A stretch of 64,000 nucleotides of DNA, from the NCBI GenBank assembly GCA_013178095.1, contig JABLXK010000006.1, forward strand, positions 62,001 through 126,000. The letters run 5' to 3'. Shown in pieces: positions 16,085-24,070 of the stretch. Source of the stretch: Anaerolineae bacterium. GTDB lineage: Bacteria > Chloroflexota > Anaerolineae > Anaerolineales > Anaerolineaceae. Each line of letters opens with the position of its first letter. Position 1 is the stretch's first letter. The notes beneath the pieces are model-generated. The model saw only the letters and a program-made list of their open reading frames with translations. It was not told the DNA's origin and did not search any database. Position numbers and translations under genes: made by a program.

Positions 16085-16551
16085 TTTACTTTGATCACTT
16101 TGCCGTCTGTCAAGGGCTGGAGCATGCGGCTGTCCAGCTTAAAAACCGAGAACGGCATTCCGGCAGCCGCCCAAATCTCACTGTATTCCAAAAGATCCTG
16201 ATCGATATAGGTATCCATTTTGGTTTGGTGAGCAACGGGCGGCACGCCGCCGATAGAAAACCCGGTCACTTCTTTTACAAAATCGGCATCCGCTTTCTTA
16301 AATTCAATCTTTAAATTGCGTGCAACCTTGTCGACATTCAGGTTGTTTTTCCCGCTGACCAGGAAGAGCAACCCCTGGTTTTTACTGTTCCTGAAAATGA
16401 GCGATTTAACGATCTGCCCGATTTCACAGCCGATCGCGTCGGCGGCTTCCTGGGCAGTCTTGGTGCTTTCCGAAAATTCGACGACCTCGATTTTAAGGCC
16501 GAATTTGAGCAGGTATTCTTGAACAATTCTGGATTTCTTTGAGAGTGCCAT
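16081..16551 (-). CDS. YbaK/EbsC family aminoacyl-tRNA deacylase
   Basis: The 156-residue protein matches the YbaK/EbsC/ProX family: ESTKTAQEAADAIGCEIGQIVKSLIF near the start, FLVSGKNNLNVDKVA in the middle and GFSIGGVPPVAH, the conserved Gly-rich loop. These proteins hydrolyse mischarged tRNAs such as Cys- or Ala-tRNA(Pro). The specific substrate is not readable. The stop overlaps that of the convergent corrinoid-protein gene. Confidence 0.9.
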   Translation of the reverse strand: MALSKKSRIVQEYLLKFGLKIEVVEFSESTKTAQEAADAIGCEIGQIVKSLIFRNSKNQGLLFLVSGKNNLNVDKVARNLKIEFKKADADFVKEVTGFSIGGVPPVAHQTKMDTYIDQDLLEYSEIWAAAGMPFSVFKLDSRMLQPLTDGKVIKVN

Positions 16552-16625
16552 TTCGTTTTATCCTGTAATGGAAATTCGCTGTATTATAACTAACTGTCTG
16601 AAAATCGACTGTCGCAAGTATGTCA

Positions 16626-16659
16626 TAAAAAAATGAACCGCAGTCAGGCTGCGGTTCAT
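16626..16659 (-). terminator. Intrinsic terminator after the tRNA-Ser genes
   Basis: ATGAACCGCAG (16633-16643) pairs perfectly with CTGCGGTTCAT (16649-16659) around a five-base loop; on the minus strand it is followed by a T-run. It ends the tRNA transcript. Confidence 0.85.
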
Positions 16660-16664
16660 ATCAG

Positions 16665-16756
16665 CGGGGAGGGAGGGATTCGAACCCTCGGTCGAGGTTT
16701 AAGGCCCCGACAATCACTTAGCAGGCGATCCCAATCGGCCACTCTGGCACCTCCCC
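16665..16756 (-). tRNA. tRNA-Ser (anticodon GCU)
   Basis: On the minus strand a 92-base type II tRNA: acceptor GGGGAGG pairs with CCUCCCC plus discriminator G, D-arm GCCAGAGUGGCCGAUUGGG, anticodon loop CUGCUAA giving GCU, a long variable arm, and T-arm GGGUUCGAAUCCC. The CCA end is not encoded. It decodes AGC/AGU. Confidence 0.93.
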
Positions 16757-16781
16757 GTATGGAGAAATTCAATTGTTAAGG

Positions 16782-16870
16782 CGGAGGGAGAGGGATTCGA
16801 ACCCACGGTGAAGCTTTCGCCCCACACCTGTTTTCAAGACAGGCGCCTTAAGCCACTCGGCCATCCCTCC
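16782..16870 (-). tRNA. tRNA-Ser (anticodon UGA)
   Basis: On the minus strand an 89-base type II tRNA: acceptor GGAGGGA pairs with UCCCUCC plus discriminator G, anticodon stem-loop CUGUCUUGAAAACAG giving UGA, a long variable arm and T-loop UUCGAAU. CCA is not encoded. It lies 25 bases upstream of the other tRNA-Ser, and both probably share one transcript. Confidence 0.93.
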
Positions 16871-16943
16871 TGGATGCCAACTCCAGCAAGGATAAAAATT
16901 TTAACACAAAAAACCGATTCCAATGGAGAAAAATTATGATAAC

Positions 16944-17780
16944 TCAGGCAGCCCCGGCCGCCTGGATGACCACGGCGGTGGCATTGTCGTGCCCGCCATT
17001 TTTTAACGCGCAGTAGACCAACCGTCGCGCCCAACGCTCCCGGCGGCGGCCGGTCAGGCTGGCTTTGATCTCCGCTTCCGTCAGCAAATCGCTGATGCCA
17101 TCGCTGGTCAGCGCGAGGATATCGCCTGCTTTAAGTTCCAACCCGAGCTGGCTTGTTCCCTGTTTTTCTCCTGCCGGTGTGGCGCCGCGCATGCGCAAGT
17201 CCACCTGGATGGGTTCGCTTGATCCCAGGTAACGGTTGAGCACATGAGCCAACGGGTGGCGGCGGTCGACTGTACTCCAATCCGGCATTTCGGATGCCAG
17301 CACTTCCGCCATCCATGTATGATCGTAAGTCAATTGAAGGATATCTTTTTCCCGGATCAGATACAGGCGTGAATCTCCCAGGTTGGCAATGTACAAGCGC
17401 TGGTTGATGATCAGTACGCAAACACAGGTGCTTCCCATCCCGTTCCATTCGCCGTGAGTTTGCGCTTGCTGCACGATGTGTTGGTTGGCGGCCTGGAAAG
17501 CTTGAACCAGCAGACTGGCCGGATCGTCGAGGTTGGCGCATTCGGCGATGACGGCGTGGATAGTATCCATGGCGATGCGCGAGGCGATCTCTCCGGCTTT
17601 ATGTCCTCCCACGCCATCCGCCACTGCTGCTAACAGGACATTCGATCGTTGCGCGTCTGCTGCCTGGAAAGCGCTGATCAGGTAGCTATCTTCATTATTG
17701 GGGCGGATCAGTCCTTTATGACTGAAAGCGATGACCGGAAAATGCGATTGTTGGGCTGGCTCCAGGTATGGTGTAGGCAT
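16944..17780 (-). CDS. PP2C-type serine/threonine protein phosphatase
   Basis: The 278-residue protein has all PP2C metal and catalytic blocks: RPNNEDSYLI, VADGVGGHKAGEIAS, GMGSTCVCVLI, NLGDSRLYLIRE, LTSDGISDLL and GHDNATAVVI. It is soluble and dephosphorylates Ser/Thr proteins with Mn or Mg. It follows the vWA-FHA gene by four bases; FHA domains bind phosphothreonine, so the two are plausibly parts of one phospho-signalling pathway. No kinase is in the window. Confidence 0.93.
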   Translation of the reverse strand: MPTPYLEPAQQSHFPVIAFSHKGLIRPNNEDSYLISAFQAADAQRSNVLLAAVADGVGGHKAGEIASRIAMDTIHAVIAECANLDDPASLLVQAFQAANQHIVQQAQTHGEWNGMGSTCVCVLIINQRLYIANLGDSRLYLIREKDILQLTYDHTWMAEVLASEMPDWSTVDRRHPLAHVLNRYLGSSEPIQVDLRMRGATPAGEKQGTSQLGLELKAGDILALTSDGISDLLTEAEIKASLTGRRRERWARRLVYCALKNGGHDNATAVVIQAAGAA

Positions 17781-17784
17781 GTTT

Positions 17785-19668
17785 TCAAACCTGCTTGATC
17801 GATCCGATCTTATAGCGGAAGGTCAGTCTGCCAATCTGAACCAGGTCGCCGTTGTGCAGCAGGATGCCCGTTTTGGAAACCGGAGCGTAATTGACCCACG
17901 TCCCCGTTTCGGAGCCCATGTCCGCGATTGTGACGGAACCTCGTTCACTTTTGGAAAGCCTGGCGTGCAGCGGGCTTATCCCGGGATATGGCAGGCTGAT
18001 CTGGGCTAGTTCCGCGTCACTGCCGAGCAGGATTTCGTTCATTTCGAGGGCAATTTCTTTCAACCCTTCAAGCGGCGCCTCTTTTCCGGCCCAAACCAGG
18101 CTTGGCGCGCTTTCCCGCACAGCCCTGTTGTTTTGCGTTTGCACCGAAATATAATCCGTATCAATGGTAGAGCCCAATCCCGGCACGCTTTGCAGCATGG
18201 GGTCTTGCGGGCCGCCCTCCTCATCCAACAGCGGCTGATTTTTTCTGAAAGCGATCCAGCGCCTGCGCAGGCGAATTCCGGCAAAGATGGACCCGCCGAC
18301 TGCCGCGATCGATAATAGGATCCAGCCGCCCTGGTTGAGGAATTTCAAGATACCAACCAGCCAGGATGGGTAGGGCGATGCCACGTTGATCATCACCGAT
18401 GCTGGCGGACTGATATTGCGAAAGCCCAGAATATCTTCCGCTTCCACGGCTACCAGGTGTTCGCCGCTGAAGATGTATTGATCCAGGCGCCAGCCGAAGT
18501 AGTCGAAGGGTTCTTCTGTATTTTCGGCGACAACCGCTCCATCCACGTACAACCGCGCCGCTTTCAACTGGCGTTTGAACCCGTCCGGAAAGGTGATGGC
18601 GGCTTGCAGGGTGATCACTTCCGGCTCCAGCACTTTTCCACTGCCATCCGGCGCTTCAGTGTATTCCCGGTTAATTATCGGAGGAAGGTTAATCAGAGTG
18701 GCGACTGGTAAATTCAGATTGATTGAGAATTGCGTTTCAGGTGTTTCGCTGGATAAGTTGCCGTACTTGGCTGCCACGCGCACGCTGTGCGTGCCGCTTT
18801 GACTGACGGCTGATGTGTAGCGCAGCCGGTAAACATTGCGCATGCGCCCGACATATTCTTCCGGGTTCGGCAAAGCGCTGCCTTCTATGAAGAACAGGAA
18901 TTTTCCGCCCGTCGCGCTGGCGAATTGGTTGAGGTATTGCAAAGCCGGCGCATTGGCGGCGGTTTCCGGCGCCACCAGCCAGATGTTCACCGGCACGCCG
19001 ATCTCCTGCGCGCGCGCCTGCAGCGAGGCGATTTTGGCCAGGTCCTGGTCGAGCGGCAGTGGGGTGATATACAGGATGGATTGCTTGTTTTGGGCGATCA
19101 GGCTGGGTTTGGCGGCTACATCCAAGGCTGTCGATAAACTGGATAAATTAGGTTCGAAATTGAACAGGTTGGGTTTGTAATTTTGCAGGGTATTGGTAAA
19201 GGAAGTCTTTTCCTGCGATTTTTCCACCAGCGTGCCTTCATTGCTGATCAGGGTGTATTGGTTGGGGGCAGTGCTTTGCAGGTCATTCAACCAACTGGCG
19301 ATGGCGTAGACGCTTTCCTCGTAGCGGGTGGGCAGCGTGGTATTTTTGCGGTTGCTGAGGGTTGCGCCCAGGTTTAGCGCGATGATGGTGTGTAATCCGG
19401 GTTCCAGCTCCTGCACTTCGTTGACCACGCGCTGGTATCCGTCTTCGAATACGCTGAAATTGTTCAAATCCATGCCGGATATGAACTTTTCCTGGCTGTC
19501 GTATGCCTCCACGTACAATGTGATCTTGGGAAATTGGCTCAAATCCGGCGCGTTCACGCGTAGATTTAAGCTGCTCTGAGCCTGGATGGGAGAGACGGAC
19601 GCGAGCAGGCTGGCGGCGAAAAGCACCCCAAACAGAAAAAACCTGGCCAGTTTTTTAAAAATCAGCAT
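17785..19668 (-). CDS. Membrane protein with extracellular vWA-like domain and cytosolic FHA domain
   Basis: The 627-residue protein starts with a signal peptide (to about residue 30). A vWA-like region follows, but the metal site DxSxS is degenerate (NLGATLSNR). Residues about 250-430 look like beta-sandwich domains, then one membrane helix (about 445-465). The C-terminal FHA domain (about 540-620) has GSDAELAQISLPYPGISPLHARLS and GSETGTWVNYAPV, with the Ser and His of the phosphopeptide site kept. It would link an outside binding event to a cytosolic phosphothreonine partner. It is directly upstream of the PP2C gene. Confidence 0.82.
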   Translation of the reverse strand: MLIFKKLARFFLFGVLFAASLLASVSPIQAQSSLNLRVNAPDLSQFPKITLYVEAYDSQEKFISGMDLNNFSVFEDGYQRVVNEVQELEPGLHTIIALNLGATLSNRKNTTLPTRYEESVYAIASWLNDLQSTAPNQYTLISNEGTLVEKSQEKTSFTNTLQNYKPNLFNFEPNLSSLSTALDVAAKPSLIAQNKQSILYITPLPLDQDLAKIASLQARAQEIGVPVNIWLVAPETAANAPALQYLNQFASATGGKFLFFIEGSALPNPEEYVGRMRNVYRLRYTSAVSQSGTHSVRVAAKYGNLSSETPETQFSINLNLPVATLINLPPIINREYTEAPDGSGKVLEPEVITLQAAITFPDGFKRQLKAARLYVDGAVVAENTEEPFDYFGWRLDQYIFSGEHLVAVEAEDILGFRNISPPASVMINVASPYPSWLVGILKFLNQGGWILLSIAAVGGSIFAGIRLRRRWIAFRKNQPLLDEEGGPQDPMLQSVPGLGSTIDTDYISVQTQNNRAVRESAPSLVWAGKEAPLEGLKEIALEMNEILLGSDAELAQISLPYPGISPLHARLSKSERGSVTIADMGSETGTWVNYAPVSKTGILLHNGDLVQIGRLTFRYKIGSIKQV

Positions 19669-19734
19669 CGCGTTTATTGTAATGGTTTAATGGTATCTCA
19701 TAACCGGCTCTGCTGGAAGCGATCTAACAGCCGA

Positions 19735-21024
19735 TTATGGATAAATTCCCAGATTGTTGAGAGCTTCCACGCAGGGATCATAATCCTGGTGGTATTGCAG
19801 GCAAGTGTAGAAATCATCGATACCCTTTTCCCGCTCCCCGCTGGCGATCCTGGCCATGCCGCGCCAATAATAACTCTCTTCCAGCGCGGGTTCATTATCC
19901 CGCACCATCTCAATGGAATTCTTGGTGGCTTTCTCGATCACGTCCGAATAACGCCCGCTATAGTAATAAGCCAGGAAGGGGCCGGTCTGGTACCACAGGA
20001 TGCGGTAGGGAATGATGCTTTCGTCCGGCAGCGCATCGTAAAGTTCGAAAGCCTGATCGTACGCTTTGGCTGCACCGCCGTAATCCCGCAATTTGACCAG
20101 GTTAGTGCCGTAATTGAATAAAGCGTAAAAGCGTTGTATGCCGCTTAATTGGTAAAATTCCTGTTGGGCTTTTTCAAGGGCGTTCTCATAATTCTTGAAT
20201 TCATTGCGATCATCACCCAGCAAATTCAAGACATCATTCTCCAGATTTGGCGGATAAACGATCATATATAGATAATTAAAAGACCGCCACTCATCCAGAA
20301 GCGTGTCATAAGACTGATGGTAATCCGGTTCGATGTACGAATCCTGGGCGATGAAGTAAGCCTGTGCATCGTTGTAACCGGAAAGCACCTGGTAATGGCC
20401 CATCCAGGTGAGGTTGTATTGGATATCGCGGAATGCGGGGCCTTTTTCGACAATCACCGGGAAACCGGCCGCAATAAAGCGTTTCAGGGTATCCAGGCTG
20501 CCGCCGACGCGAATGATCATGCCCATGCCGGCTTCTTCTTCGGCATAAGCCTGCAATTCACCGGGGGTGATGTTCTTATCCTTGTTGTATGTTCTGACCT
20601 TGCCGGCTACGTCGTCGTGCGTTCCTTCCCAGCCCCAATACGATAATGCCATGGCCAGGTTGGCCGGCCCGCAGTAGTTCCAGCGGTTATGCTGCGAAAA
20701 GTAATTTCCGCCCTCGATGGAATACGCCAACGGGAGGGGGGCGAAGGTCGCAGTCGGCTCTTGGGTAACCTGACGCGTGGGGAGGGGCGTCATGGTGGCT
20801 ACGTTCGGGCTGGGGATGGCCAGTTGCTCCACATCGCCGGCGCTGCCGTTGCTTGAAAAGGCGACGGCTTGCGGCGGATTCAACCAGGTGCGCAAGCGCC
20901 CCATCCATAGGTTGATGTGCCACCCCAGTTTTTCCTGGAAAGTGCGGTTCAACAAAAGGGAATAACTCAATATGGTCAAAATCAGCAGAATGGCAGTCGT
21001 GACAATCAGCCAGCGTCTATTCAT
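19735..21024 (-). CDS. C39-family peptidase-like protein with TPR-like repeats
   Basis: The 429-residue protein has an N-terminal membrane helix, a Pro/Thr-rich linker and a C39-type papain-fold domain: the catalytic Cys in RWNYCGPANLAMAL (about residue 118), His in MGHYQVLSGY (about 208) and an Asp shortly after. From about residue 280 to the end there are helical repeats (LVKLRDYGGAAKAYDQAFELY, GERE...FYTCLQYHQDYDPC) of the TPR kind. It is probably a cell-surface peptidase; the substrate is unknown. It lies upstream of the vWA-FHA gene in the same orientation. Confidence 0.8.
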   Translation of the reverse strand: MNRRWLIVTTAILLILTILSYSLLLNRTFQEKLGWHINLWMGRLRTWLNPPQAVAFSSNGSAGDVEQLAIPSPNVATMTPLPTRQVTQEPTATFAPLPLAYSIEGGNYFSQHNRWNYCGPANLAMALSYWGWEGTHDDVAGKVRTYNKDKNITPGELQAYAEEEAGMGMIIRVGGSLDTLKRFIAAGFPVIVEKGPAFRDIQYNLTWMGHYQVLSGYNDAQAYFIAQDSYIEPDYHQSYDTLLDEWRSFNYLYMIVYPPNLENDVLNLLGDDRNEFKNYENALEKAQQEFYQLSGIQRFYALFNYGTNLVKLRDYGGAAKAYDQAFELYDALPDESIIPYRILWYQTGPFLAYYYSGRYSDVIEKATKNSIEMVRDNEPALEESYYWRGMARIASGEREKGIDDFYTCLQYHQDYDPCVEALNNLGIYP

Positions 21025-21072
21025 GCGGCGATTATATCATCCGGTAGATAAATAAGACAAATATAGTCCTAA

Positions 21073-21867
21073 TTACCTCTTGCGTGCGGTGATCACCAGA
21101 TTTCCGCTGACAGCAGCGTTGAATGGCTCGTCCGACAAAGCGCCGAAAAAGCAAATATCCGAAAAACCGTTCTCCCGCAGCAGATCGGCCATAAGCGCCT
21201 GTTTAAGGGGAAACAGTCTGGTGGAGGAGATGCGCTGCTGCCAGGCTTCGGTTCCGCTGCGCTGCAGGCGCAGGATATTGAATGTGATCAAACTGTCTGA
21301 ATCAAAGTCGTAGAAACGTAAAAAGACCCATTCCTGCGTGCCTTCGATGTGATTTTGAGGTTCCATCCAACGGTTCCTGTTTTCAATCACCGCATCGAAA
21401 TTGCGGTTCTGAATGATGATCCTGCCGCCCGGCTGCAGGCAGTCAGCAAAATCTTGCAAGGCCTCCCGTAAGGCTTGCTCGGAAAGCGCGTGCGGCAATG
21501 AATTGCCCAGGCACAATATCAAGTCAAAAGGAAATTCGGGTTCAGCCTGAAAATCGCGGGCCAGGTTTCCGAAAGCGGATACCAGGAATTTTGCCCGTAC
21601 CTTGGCGGAGTGCGCATTTTCGCGCGCTATTTCCACCATTTTTAGGCTGATATCCGAACCGCAAGCGATGGCTCCCAATCCGGCCAGCGCGATGGCATGC
21701 ATGCCGCTGCCGCAGGCTGTGTCCAGCACTTTCGGCTTTCGCTGCAATTGCTCTTCGGCCAATCTGAATTGTTTCTCAATGAAAGGCATTTCCACGGCCA
21801 GGCGCGCTGGCCAATTGACGAAACGATCGTAATCCCGGCTGAAATCGTCATATATTTCTTTATTCAT
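21073..21867 (-). CDS. Class I SAM-dependent methyltransferase
   Basis: The 264-residue product has a Rossmann methyltransferase core: motif I VLDTACGSGMHAIALA, the acidic end of strand 2 in GSDIS, and DLILCLGNSLPHALSE for motif IV. The C-terminal part (RIIIQNRNFDAVIENR, then a beta-rich stretch) resembles the glycine/sarcosine-type and related small-molecule methyltransferases. The acceptor is not known. It stands alone between the peptidase gene and the two-component system. Confidence 0.85.
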   Translation of the reverse strand: MNKEIYDDFSRDYDRFVNWPARLAVEMPFIEKQFRLAEEQLQRKPKVLDTACGSGMHAIALAGLGAIACGSDISLKMVEIARENAHSAKVRAKFLVSAFGNLARDFQAEPEFPFDLILCLGNSLPHALSEQALREALQDFADCLQPGGRIIIQNRNFDAVIENRNRWMEPQNHIEGTQEWVFLRFYDFDSDSLITFNILRLQRSGTEAWQQRISSTRLFPLKQALMADLLRENGFSDICFFGALSDEPFNAAVSGNLVITARKR

Positions 21868-21938
21868 ATTTTTATTCTACCGAATTACGTGAGGATAAGG
21901 TAAATGAATTGCTCAGCGTAGCTGAAAAGGAAGAGACT

Positions 21939-22580
21939 TTACTCGACCAGACCGTAACGCAGCGCCAGAACGGCAGCCTGGGTGCGGTCTTCCACTTCCA
22001 GCTTTTCCAGGATGGCGCTGACGTAGTTGCGCACGGTTCCCTCAGAAAGAAAGAGCGTTTGCGCGATTTCGGCGTTGGCCATGCCGTGAGTGATCAGTTT
22101 GAGAATTTCTTTTTCCCGGTCTGAAAGATTCTGCCCCAGGGTCGAATCGCCGGGCAGGGCTTGTCTGGCAAGCTGGTGGAATAATTTTCCCGCTACCTTG
22201 GTATCCACCGGGGTATTGCCGGCGACGATTTCTTCAATAGCCTGGATGAGCGCTTCCCGTGATGTGTCTTTAAGCAAGTATCCGTCTGCTCCGTTGCGGA
22301 TGGCATCGAACAACCAGGCGTCGGCATCGTAAGTTGTCAGCACCAGCACTTTGATTTCTGGGTGTTTTTCCTTGATCGCTTTAGTGGCGTGAATGCCGTT
22401 CATGATCGGCATTTTCAGGTCCATCAAGACCACGTCCACCGGATGGCTTTCCACCAGGTCGATAGCCTCGGCGCCGTTGTTGGCAATGCCCAGCACTTCC
22501 AGGTTTTCAGCCGTGCTCAGGATGGCTTTCAATCCCTGGCAGACCACTTCCTGATCGTCGCAAATGATGAGCCTAATCAT
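21939..22580 (-). CDS. NarL/LuxR-type response regulator
   Basis: The 213-residue protein has a receiver domain (residues 1-120; IICDDQEVV acidic pair, phospho-acceptor Asp in VVLMDLKMPIMNG, Thr in LVLTTYD, Lys in LLKDTS) and a C-terminal LuxR helix-turn-helix (LSDREKEILKLITHGMANAEIA). It overlaps the histidine kinase gene by 8 bases. The divergent exporter operon next to it, and an inverted repeat between them, suggest that exporter as its target. Confidence 0.93.
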   Translation of the reverse strand: MIRLIICDDQEVVCQGLKAILSTAENLEVLGIANNGAEAIDLVESHPVDVVLMDLKMPIMNGIHATKAIKEKHPEIKVLVLTTYDADAWLFDAIRNGADGYLLKDTSREALIQAIEEIVAGNTPVDTKVAGKLFHQLARQALPGDSTLGQNLSDREKEILKLITHGMANAEIAQTLFLSEGTVRNYVSAILEKLEVEDRTQAAVLALRYGLVE

Positions 22581-23901
22581 ATTTCATCTTCATGTGGATT
22601 GTGATTTCCGTTCCGCTTTTTTCAGCGCTCCGAATATCAAAAGTACCGCCCAGCATTTCGATCCGTTCGCGCATCCCGCGGATGCCCAGTTGTTCCTTTT
22701 TTACTTTCTTCGGATCGAAACCTTTTCCGTTATCCCTGATACTTAATTTTATCTGATCCCCATCTGCCAACAAGCTGATTTCAGCTTTTGTGGCGTTGGC
22801 ATGCCGCAGGATATTTTCTGCGGATTCCTGTGCGGTACGGTAGATGGTATGGCTGATCTCATCCGGAAGAACGTCCAGCTTTTTTTCCAGATGAAATTCC
22901 ACCTTGAAACCGCCTCGTTCGCTGGCGGATTGGAAAACGTTGCGGAGCGCCTGCGTGAGGCCATAAGCCTCAAGCTCGGATGAACGTAAATCCACCAGCG
23001 CCCGGCGTGTCTCAGCCAGGCCGCTTTTGGTGTTATCGAGCGTTTGCGCCAGCATGACCTTGGCTTGTTCAGGATTGCGGTCGAACAATGCCTTAATCGC
23101 TTCCAACTGTACGGATGTACTGCTCAGGGTATGCGCCAGCGTGTCGTGTAATTCGCGCGCCAGGCGATTGCGCTCCTGCGTCTGGGCCAGTTTCTCGCTA
23201 GTGAGCGCATATTTTTGCAGTTTCAGGTTGGCTTCGGCCAATTGTTCGTGCTGGCTGCGCTGCACAGTGACCAGGCTGTTTTCGATCCAACCCACAATTG
23301 CCAGGATCACGCTGCGCGCGAAGCTGCCCATGAAATCCGCCAGAAAGAAAAAAATATCCCGGTCGATATCGTCTGCCGTGATCACTACCCCCGATTTCGC
23401 CGACAGGTCGTGCATGATCACCAGCACTCCACGGTTAGGCTCTACGATCATCGGAAGCGTATCCGCAAGCAGTATGACCATGCAATAAAGAAGTACTTGC
23501 TTAAGCGGGAATTGCCAGGCGATGAATACCAGCGGGATGATCAGAAAAAAAATGGCGTCCCAGCGCAGGAGAGTCGGAGAAGAATTCGGTATCATCCTTT
23601 GCACGGAAAGAGAAAATATATGCCGCGAGAGGATTGTAATCAGGGCGATGGAATAAAGGATTGCCAGGAATATTTTCTTTGTGATGTGTTGTTCGACCTT
23701 CGTGAAAGAAAGGGTCAGCAGAATCAACCCCATCAAAGCGACAGCGCTCAAGGTGATGTAATCATAGAGATCTACCTGAAAATAATTCGCGCGCAGTGAA
23801 AAAAGAGGCGAAAAAGAGCTCAATAGAAGAAATAACAACTGGACTAAAATAGACCAGCGTAAAATCTGAAGAACACGGCGGTCAATAAACTCGTTTTTCA
23901 T
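22573..23901 (-). CDS. NarL-partner sensor histidine kinase (HisKA_3 type)
   Basis: The 442-residue protein has about five to six membrane helices in the first 190 residues and only short outside loops, so it may sense the membrane itself, as LiaS/DesK-like kinases do. The phospho-acceptor His lies in ARELHDTLAHTLSSTSVQLE (about residue 250). The HATPase domain has TAQESAENILRHANATKA, IRDNGKGFD and GIRGMRERIEMLGG. It is the first gene of the operon and overlaps the regulator. Confidence 0.93.
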   Translation of the reverse strand: MKNEFIDRRVLQILRWSILVQLLFLLLSSFSPLFSLRANYFQVDLYDYITLSAVALMGLILLTLSFTKVEQHITKKIFLAILYSIALITILSRHIFSLSVQRMIPNSSPTLLRWDAIFFLIIPLVFIAWQFPLKQVLLYCMVILLADTLPMIVEPNRGVLVIMHDLSAKSGVVITADDIDRDIFFFLADFMGSFARSVILAIVGWIENSLVTVQRSQHEQLAEANLKLQKYALTSEKLAQTQERNRLARELHDTLAHTLSSTSVQLEAIKALFDRNPEQAKVMLAQTLDNTKSGLAETRRALVDLRSSELEAYGLTQALRNVFQSASERGGFKVEFHLEKKLDVLPDEISHTIYRTAQESAENILRHANATKAEISLLADGDQIKLSIRDNGKGFDPKKVKKEQLGIRGMRERIEMLGGTFDIRSAEKSGTEITIHMKMKYD

Positions 23902-23941
23902 ATGTGCATATTAACACATATTAATAGATATTAAATGTGAT

Positions 23942-23975
23942 GGCAGTCATAAGCAACGATGATTGCTTTCATGCC
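23942..23975. promoter_or_regulatory. 34-bp imperfect inverted repeat, candidate regulator operator
   Basis: GGCAgTCAT-AAGCAA-CGATGA-TTGCTT-TCATGCC reads almost the same on both strands; the inner AAGCAA/TTGCTT arms are perfect. It lies between the divergent kinase gene (start 23901) and the exporter operon (start 24071). Such a site would suit a LuxR-type dimer. AT-rich repeats (CATATTAA, ATATTAAA) lie between it and the kinase start. Confidence 0.5.
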
Positions 23976-24070
23976 ATTTGTTTACCCCCTGCATATGCAT
24001 TTTTGACGCCCTGCTTTTATGATTACAGCTTGGGAAATTTGTTTCCCTGCCGAAAACACGATAGGAGAAT

